This document shows, one piece after another, positions 60,164-64,000 of a stretch of DNA of 64,000 bases. The translations under genes were made by a program, and so were the position numbers. The number at the start of each line of letters is the position of its first letter. Position 1 is the first letter of the stretch. Source of the stretch: Oscillospiraceae bacterium. Lineage in GTDB: Bacteria; Bacillota; Clostridia; Oscillospirales; Ruminococcaceae. The stretch is taken from NCBI GenBank assembly GCA_900768995.1, contig CAAGEZ010000048.1, positions 1 through 64,000 on the forward strand, given 5' to 3'. Under the pieces are notes generated by a model. The model saw only the letters and a list, made by a program, of their open reading frames with translations. It ran no database searches and was not told where the DNA came from.

Positions 60164-60909
60164 TATGACCTCATAAGTCCGTCAACATTCAGTACAACGC
60201 CCGATATGTAGCTTGCCTCATCGGAAGCAAGGAACAAAAATGCATTTGCGATATCCTCAGGCTTTCCGATACGTCTGAGCGGTATTCTTGCTATCATAGG
60301 CTCTATCATTTCCGTGGGGAGATTCTTCACCATATCCGTCTCGGTGATGCCGGGAGCCACCGCATTTACTCTTATTCCCTTGGGACCCAGCTCTCTTGCA
60401 AGGCTGAGCGTAAAGCCGTTTACCGCAAATTTCGATGTGGGATACGCAATTCCCGCAGGCTGACCGTAGATGCTGACCATCGAAGAGGTGTTCAGAATAA
60501 CGCCGCTGCCCTGCTTTACCATAATGTCGGAAACCGCCTTGGAGCAGTTGTACATACCCTTGACATTCAGCTCCATTACCCTGTCGAAAATTTCCTCGGT
60601 GTAATTGCTCATAGGAGTGCTTTCGGAAATTCCTGCGTTGTTCACAAGGATATCAATTTTGCCGTATCTTGCGGCGATATCGTCCACAGCCGCCTTAACG
60701 CTTGCAAAATCGCCAAGCACGGGGCATATGCCCTCCACTGCCGCATCGGGTGCCTCAGCCTTTATCTCAGCCACAGCCTTGTCCGCAGTTTCCTGCCTGC
60801 TGCCGCAGAGAATGACCCTTGCACCCTCTTTCAGAAATGACTTCACAACGGCAAGTCCTATTCCTCTTGTGCCGCCTGTAACAATTGCCACACGTCCTTC
60901 AAGTCTCAT
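60163..60909 (-). CDS. SDR-family oxidoreductase, FabG-like
   Basis: A 248-residue NAD(P)H-dependent reductase. TGGTRGIG at 11-18 binds the cofactor, NNAG and the Ser143-Tyr156-Lys160 catalytic set (TSSMV, YPTSK) are in place, and the C-terminal VVLNVDG is standard. It could be 3-oxoacyl-ACP reductase, but a lone gene without fab neighbours may act on other ketones. GAGG precedes the ATG. The gene ends one base inside the palindromic element. Confidence 0.9.
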   Translation of the reverse strand: MRLEGRVAIVTGGTRGIGLAVVKSFLKEGARVILCGSRQETADKAVAEIKAEAPDAAVEGICPVLGDFASVKAAVDDIAARYGKIDILVNNAGISESTPMSNYTEEIFDRVMELNVKGMYNCSKAVSDIMVKQGSGVILNTSSMVSIYGQPAGIAYPTSKFAVNGFTLSLARELGPKGIRVNAVAPGITETDMVKNLPTEMIEPMIARIPLRRIGKPEDIANAFLFLASDEASYISGVVLNVDGLMRS

Positions 60910-60951
60910 ATATCCTCGTTCCTTTCTGTAGAGAAATTCATTTATAATTTA

Positions 60952-60980
60952 AATATACATTATTTTTCGTCTACAGTCAA
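60952..60980 (-). promoter_or_regulatory. Promoter of the SDR gene
   Basis: Read leftward: TTGACT (60975-60980), 17-base spacer, TATATT (60952-60957), 43 bases upstream of the start. Confidence 0.7.
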
Positions 60981-61031
60981 TACATATTCAAGCTTAAATT
61001 AGCATATGCTTTTTGGCCATTATGTACAAAA

Positions 61032-62783
61032 TCAGCCTTCAAGAATTTTCGGCAGCATATATACACGGTTGAACGGGAACGTGAAATAATATCCGTCCGC
61101 AAAATCGTCTATCATACGAATGACCTCTTTTGCAAGGGCTATTCCCACAGCCTCCCCCTCTTCCTTTGTGCCGTTTTCGGGATACCGCTCAATAAGCTCA
61201 TCGGTGACATTCACGCCTGATATCTCATTTTTCATAAAAACAGCGTTTTTCCTGCTCACAAAGGGCATTATGCCGCAAAGGATATATGCTCCCGTCTCGT
61301 TCTTTACCCGTCTGAGCCTGTCAGCGTCCTCGGCTGTGAAAACAGGCTGGGACATAAAGAATTCCGCTCCCGCCGCCATTTTCCGCTTGACCCTGAGTAT
61401 CTCATTGTCAATATTCCTGCGGTTCTGATTCACCGCCGCACCGCAGCATATAGGGCTTTCGGGGAACATATCGGTGTTCAGCTCCGAAGCTATTTTCAGA
61501 AGCCCCACCGAGTCAAAATTGAACACAGACTTCACCGTCTGCCTTGCCGATGCGGGAACAGGATCTCCCGTTATCATAAGGGCATTTCCGATATCGTTTA
61601 TATGAGCGCCCATAAGAGCCGAACGGATAGCAAGGGCGTTTTTGTCACGGCAGCATATGTGGGGCATTACCTCCATACCCGTTTCCCTGCGGACTTTCGC
61701 CGCCATAAGCACGGAATCCGCCCTTGTTCGTCCCGATGGTGAATCGGGGAATGTGAGCACATCAGCCCCCGCATTTTTCAGATAATGAGCGGACTCGATA
61801 AGCTTTTCATCATTTCCGTCAAGAGGGGGCACAAGCTCTGCGGCAATTATCTTGTCACGGCGAAGCTCCCCTTTTCCGTTATAGATAAAGCCCGAATGCA
61901 CCCTGCCCGATGCACCCTTTTCAATGATGAACGCACGTCTCGGAACGGGCGCAGTGCCCTTGAACGCCTCTGCAATTTTTCGGATATATTCGGGGCTTGT
62001 TCCGCAGCAGCCGCCTATGATATTGACCCCAAGCTCCGCAAGGCCCTTTGCCTGAGAGCCGAAATATTCCGCAGCACTGCCGAATGTGAGCTGACTTCTG
62101 GACATTGCGGGATATCCCGAGTTGGGAAGTGCAGAAACATACACATTCTCAGGGAAGGATATCCTTTTGAGCACATCACGCATATGAACAGGCCCCACGC
62201 CGCAGTTTAGTCCCACACTGTCCGCATAAGCCGCCGCTTCCCTTATAAGCCGACCGGCACTTCTTCCCGCAGGGCTGCTGCCGTAGCGGTCAACGCAGAA
62301 CGATGCCATAATAAACAGCTCCGAGCCGTATTTATCCCTGAGCTTTTCCATTGCGGGGAGAAGTGAAGCCGTGTCCGCAAAGGACTCGAAGTTAATTATC
62401 CTGATACCTTTTCCGTAAAAAATCTCAGCTGCCCTCACATATTCCTCAGCAGTCTTTTCCGCAGGCATACGCTTTATCTCGCCTATGTCCCCCGCCGCAA
62501 AAATGCTGTTTCCTGCACATTCAATGGCAATGTCCGCAGCCGCAGCAATGTTTCTGTCACACTCTTCCCGTGACAGCCCCATATCGCAGGCAGCAAAGGT
62601 GTTCGTGCGGATAAGCTCCGCTCCTGCGGCGATGTATTCGTTATGTATGGTACGGACACGCTGGGGGAAAAGAGTGTTTGCAAGCTCGGGGCTTTCCTCC
62701 GTGCGGTACTTTTCCGCATAATATGTTCCGAATGAGCCGTCCGCAATGATTATCCTATTTTTGAGTGTTTCCCTTATATTCAT
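61032..62783 (-). CDS. Bifunctional homocysteine S-methyltransferase/methylenetetrahydrofolate reductase
   Basis: A 583-residue fusion. Residues 1-285 are a zinc-dependent homocysteine methyltransferase barrel with Cys in VGLNCGVGP and the Cys pair in IIGGCCGTSP; residues about 300-583 are a methyleneTHF reductase barrel (AAELVPPLDGN, NALMITGDPVP, FFMSQPVF, CGIMPFVSRK). Together they regenerate methionine in one-carbon metabolism, like Bacillus YitJ. Its ATG overlaps the stop of the EAL gene by one base (TGATG), so translation is coupled. No SAM riboswitch is visible immediately upstream because of this. Confidence 0.9.
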   Translation of the reverse strand: MNIRETLKNRIIIADGSFGTYYAEKYRTEESPELANTLFPQRVRTIHNEYIAAGAELIRTNTFAACDMGLSREECDRNIAAAADIAIECAGNSIFAAGDIGEIKRMPAEKTAEEYVRAAEIFYGKGIRIINFESFADTASLLPAMEKLRDKYGSELFIMASFCVDRYGSSPAGRSAGRLIREAAAYADSVGLNCGVGPVHMRDVLKRISFPENVYVSALPNSGYPAMSRSQLTFGSAAEYFGSQAKGLAELGVNIIGGCCGTSPEYIRKIAEAFKGTAPVPRRAFIIEKGASGRVHSGFIYNGKGELRRDKIIAAELVPPLDGNDEKLIESAHYLKNAGADVLTFPDSPSGRTRADSVLMAAKVRRETGMEVMPHICCRDKNALAIRSALMGAHINDIGNALMITGDPVPASARQTVKSVFNFDSVGLLKIASELNTDMFPESPICCGAAVNQNRRNIDNEILRVKRKMAAGAEFFMSQPVFTAEDADRLRRVKNETGAYILCGIMPFVSRKNAVFMKNEISGVNVTDELIERYPENGTKEEGEAVGIALAKEVIRMIDDFADGYYFTFPFNRVYMLPKILEG

Positions 62784-63991
62784 CAGTCCGCCTGTTTCTC
62801 CTTTATAAATTCAATATATGCATCTTCCGAAATGGGGCGGGAAAAATAATATCCCTGCAAATAATGCACGCCCATTTCCGTAAGCCCCTTCACCATTTCC
62901 TCAGTCTCAACGCCCTCCGCAACGATATGCGCTCCAAGGGAACTTACCATATTCACGGCATTGGTGAGAATTATCAGTGATTTTTCCTTTTTGTCCTCCC
63001 CGAAGCCTGGCCATATAAGACTCTTGTCAAACTTCACAAGGTCATAATTCACCTCTGCCATTTTGGAAAGATTGGAGTAACCCGTTCCGAAATCGTCCAT
63101 TGAGAAGCTGCACCCCATCTGTCTGAAACGGTTCATATTTCTCTCCAGCATCGAAGCGGATTCAACGGCAGTGGTCTCGGTTATTTCAAGGTTTATGGAC
63201 TCAGGGGATATGCCGTATTTTTTCATAATGTCCGCAAAGCTTTTGGGCACGGTCTCATCAATACTTTGGAGGGCGGAAAGGTTCACTTCGATATAATCCA
63301 CCCTCAGCCCCATATCACGTATTTTTCTTATAGCTGCGCAGACCTTTTCAAAAGCGATCTCGCCTATTTTGATGATATATCCGTTTTTCTCCGCAAGTGG
63401 TATAAATTCCTCGGGGGACACAAAGCCGATAGTCTCCTTATCCTTCATTCTGATAAGCGCCTCGGAGGATAAAAACGCTTTTTTCTCCGTTGAATAAATG
63501 GGCTGATATACCACCTCAAAGCCGTCGTTTGCAATAGCGTCGATGAGCATACGGCTGAGAGTTTCGCTGCGCTTTTTCTTTTCCGCAGTTTCGCTCCTCA
63601 CCTCTCTCACAAAGCCGCTGCAATTATCTGAGCAGAATGCCGCCAGCTCGGCTATGTCCGCAGGCTCGCTTGTTATCTCAGGGCAGCGTATCGTAACAGC
63701 GTGGGCTTTCAGCTCAATTGAAGCATCCTCCAGCCTGTATGGATAGGAAAGCTTCTTTCCAAGCCTTATGAGCCCGTCATCAAAGCCCGTGTCACTTTCT
63801 GGAACGATGACCGCCAGCATATTGCTCTTTATACGGTAAACAGGCACGCCGAAAATTTTCTTCATATCCTCCGCCGCCATTGCCATAAGTGCCTCAAAGC
63901 GGTAAAAGCCGATGCTGCCCACGATAATGTCCTCGTCCTCAGCATCAAGCACCGCAACCCTCACTGGCTTTCTGCCGATGCAGTTTGTCAT
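62783..63991 (-). CDS. EAL-domain c-di-GMP phosphodiesterase with degenerate N-terminal domain (probably partial)
   Basis: At least 402 residues. The EAL domain (about 140-400) keeps its catalytic set: SEALIRM, EVNLSAL, LEITET, DDFGTGYSNL, VKFDKSLIW and VAEGVET, so hydrolysis of c-di-GMP is likely. Residues 1-110 look like the tail of a degenerate GGDEF domain (RVAVLDAED, VYRIKSNMLAVIVPESD) that lacks the active-site motif. The frame stays open to the window edge, so the true start may lie beyond 64000 and further domains may exist. Confidence 0.85.
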   Translation of the reverse strand: MTNCIGRKPVRVAVLDAEDEDIIVGSIGFYRFEALMAMAAEDMKKIFGVPVYRIKSNMLAVIVPESDTGFDDGLIRLGKKLSYPYRLEDASIELKAHAVTIRCPEITSEPADIAELAAFCSDNCSGFVREVRSETAEKKKRSETLSRMLIDAIANDGFEVVYQPIYSTEKKAFLSSEALIRMKDKETIGFVSPEEFIPLAEKNGYIIKIGEIAFEKVCAAIRKIRDMGLRVDYIEVNLSALQSIDETVPKSFADIMKKYGISPESINLEITETTAVESASMLERNMNRFRQMGCSFSMDDFGTGYSNLSKMAEVNYDLVKFDKSLIWPGFGEDKKEKSLIILTNAVNMVSSLGAHIVAEGVETEEMVKGLTEMGVHYLQGYYFSRPISEDAYIEFIKEKQAD

Positions 63992-64000
63992 CTCAAAAAA

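Noticed and set aside
60958..60990. Partial copy of the palindromic element upstream of the SDR gene (TTTTTCGTCTACAGTCAATA)
   Set aside because: About 13 bases resemble the element's GTCTACAGTTTT region, but no terminal repeat or palindrome is present; likely coincidence.

Overview
The window looks like chromosome from a Gram-positive anaerobic clostridium of the Ruminococcus/Oscillospiraceae type. The grounds are AAAGGA/GGAGG ribosome binding sites ahead of nearly every gene, frequent TTG and GTG starts, an hrcA-grpE-dnaK-dnaJ operon under a CIRCE operator, small clostridial families (DUF378, DUF6472, DUF3810, DUF4832), plant-polysaccharide glycosidases (GH3, GH2 beta-mannosidase) and a carboxynorspermidine synthase. 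I saw no rRNA, tRNA, CRISPR array, prophage module or transposase.

Layout. 1-8.1 kb: nitrilase-superfamily hydrolase, Fe-alcohol dehydrogenase, a divergent HxlR/flavin-protein pair, BAAT-type hydrolase, GH3, a toxin-antitoxin relic, ATC-hydrolase and GNAT genes. 8.2-18.5 kb: rimO-pgsA, PfkB kinase, murA, a site-2 protease, then a probable SAM-recycling group (SAH deaminase-type amidohydrolase, pyrophosphatase, SAH-hydrolase family enzyme), a lipoprotein/membrane protein pair and an rRNA methyltransferase. 18.5-28.5 kb: a dense same-strand run with many short overlaps (frameshifted small gene, DUF5131, nitrilase, DUF6472, sfsA, rsmA, a DUF4832/TIM-barrel/ThuA sugar-like group, type II PanK-like kinase, MnmM-like), then PAP2 and DUF3810. 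28.6-38.3 kb: a hairpin-rich repeat, HD hydrolase, beta-mannosidase, phosphatase, lipoprotein, carboxynorspermidine synthase, an orphan solute-binding protein, XRE regulator and AI-2E permease. 38.4-48.5 kb: a large GHL10-amidase wall enzyme, two diguanylate cyclases, a small AT-rich barstar-type immunity island, a uridine-kinase-like enzyme and a permease. 48.6-54 kb: the heat-shock operon. 54-64 kb: ion transport (antiporters, KtrAB), a candidate small RNA, CYTH, FabG-like SDR, homocysteine methyltransferase/MTHFR and an EAL phosphodiesterase that runs up to the window edge.

Most unusual features: a family of about 100-bp (one 160-bp) palindromic MITE-like elements, four copies sharing the terminal sequence AATTGGTTATTAGTAT, which abut or supply gene signals (a -35 box, two stop codons); a Phd antitoxin/PIN toxin deletion fusion; a strongly structured intergenic segment before a diguanylate cyclase; a candidate short RNA with a six-codon ORF; a second, degenerate CIRCE with correct spacing; and an AT-rich island with an immunity protein but no toxin.

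Themes that tie genes together: c-di-GMP signalling (two cyclases, one phosphodiesterase), methionine/SAM recycling (amidohydrolase, SAH hydrolase, homocysteine methyltransferase-MTHFR), envelope and ion homeostasis. No computation was run; identifications rest on reading motifs by eye.
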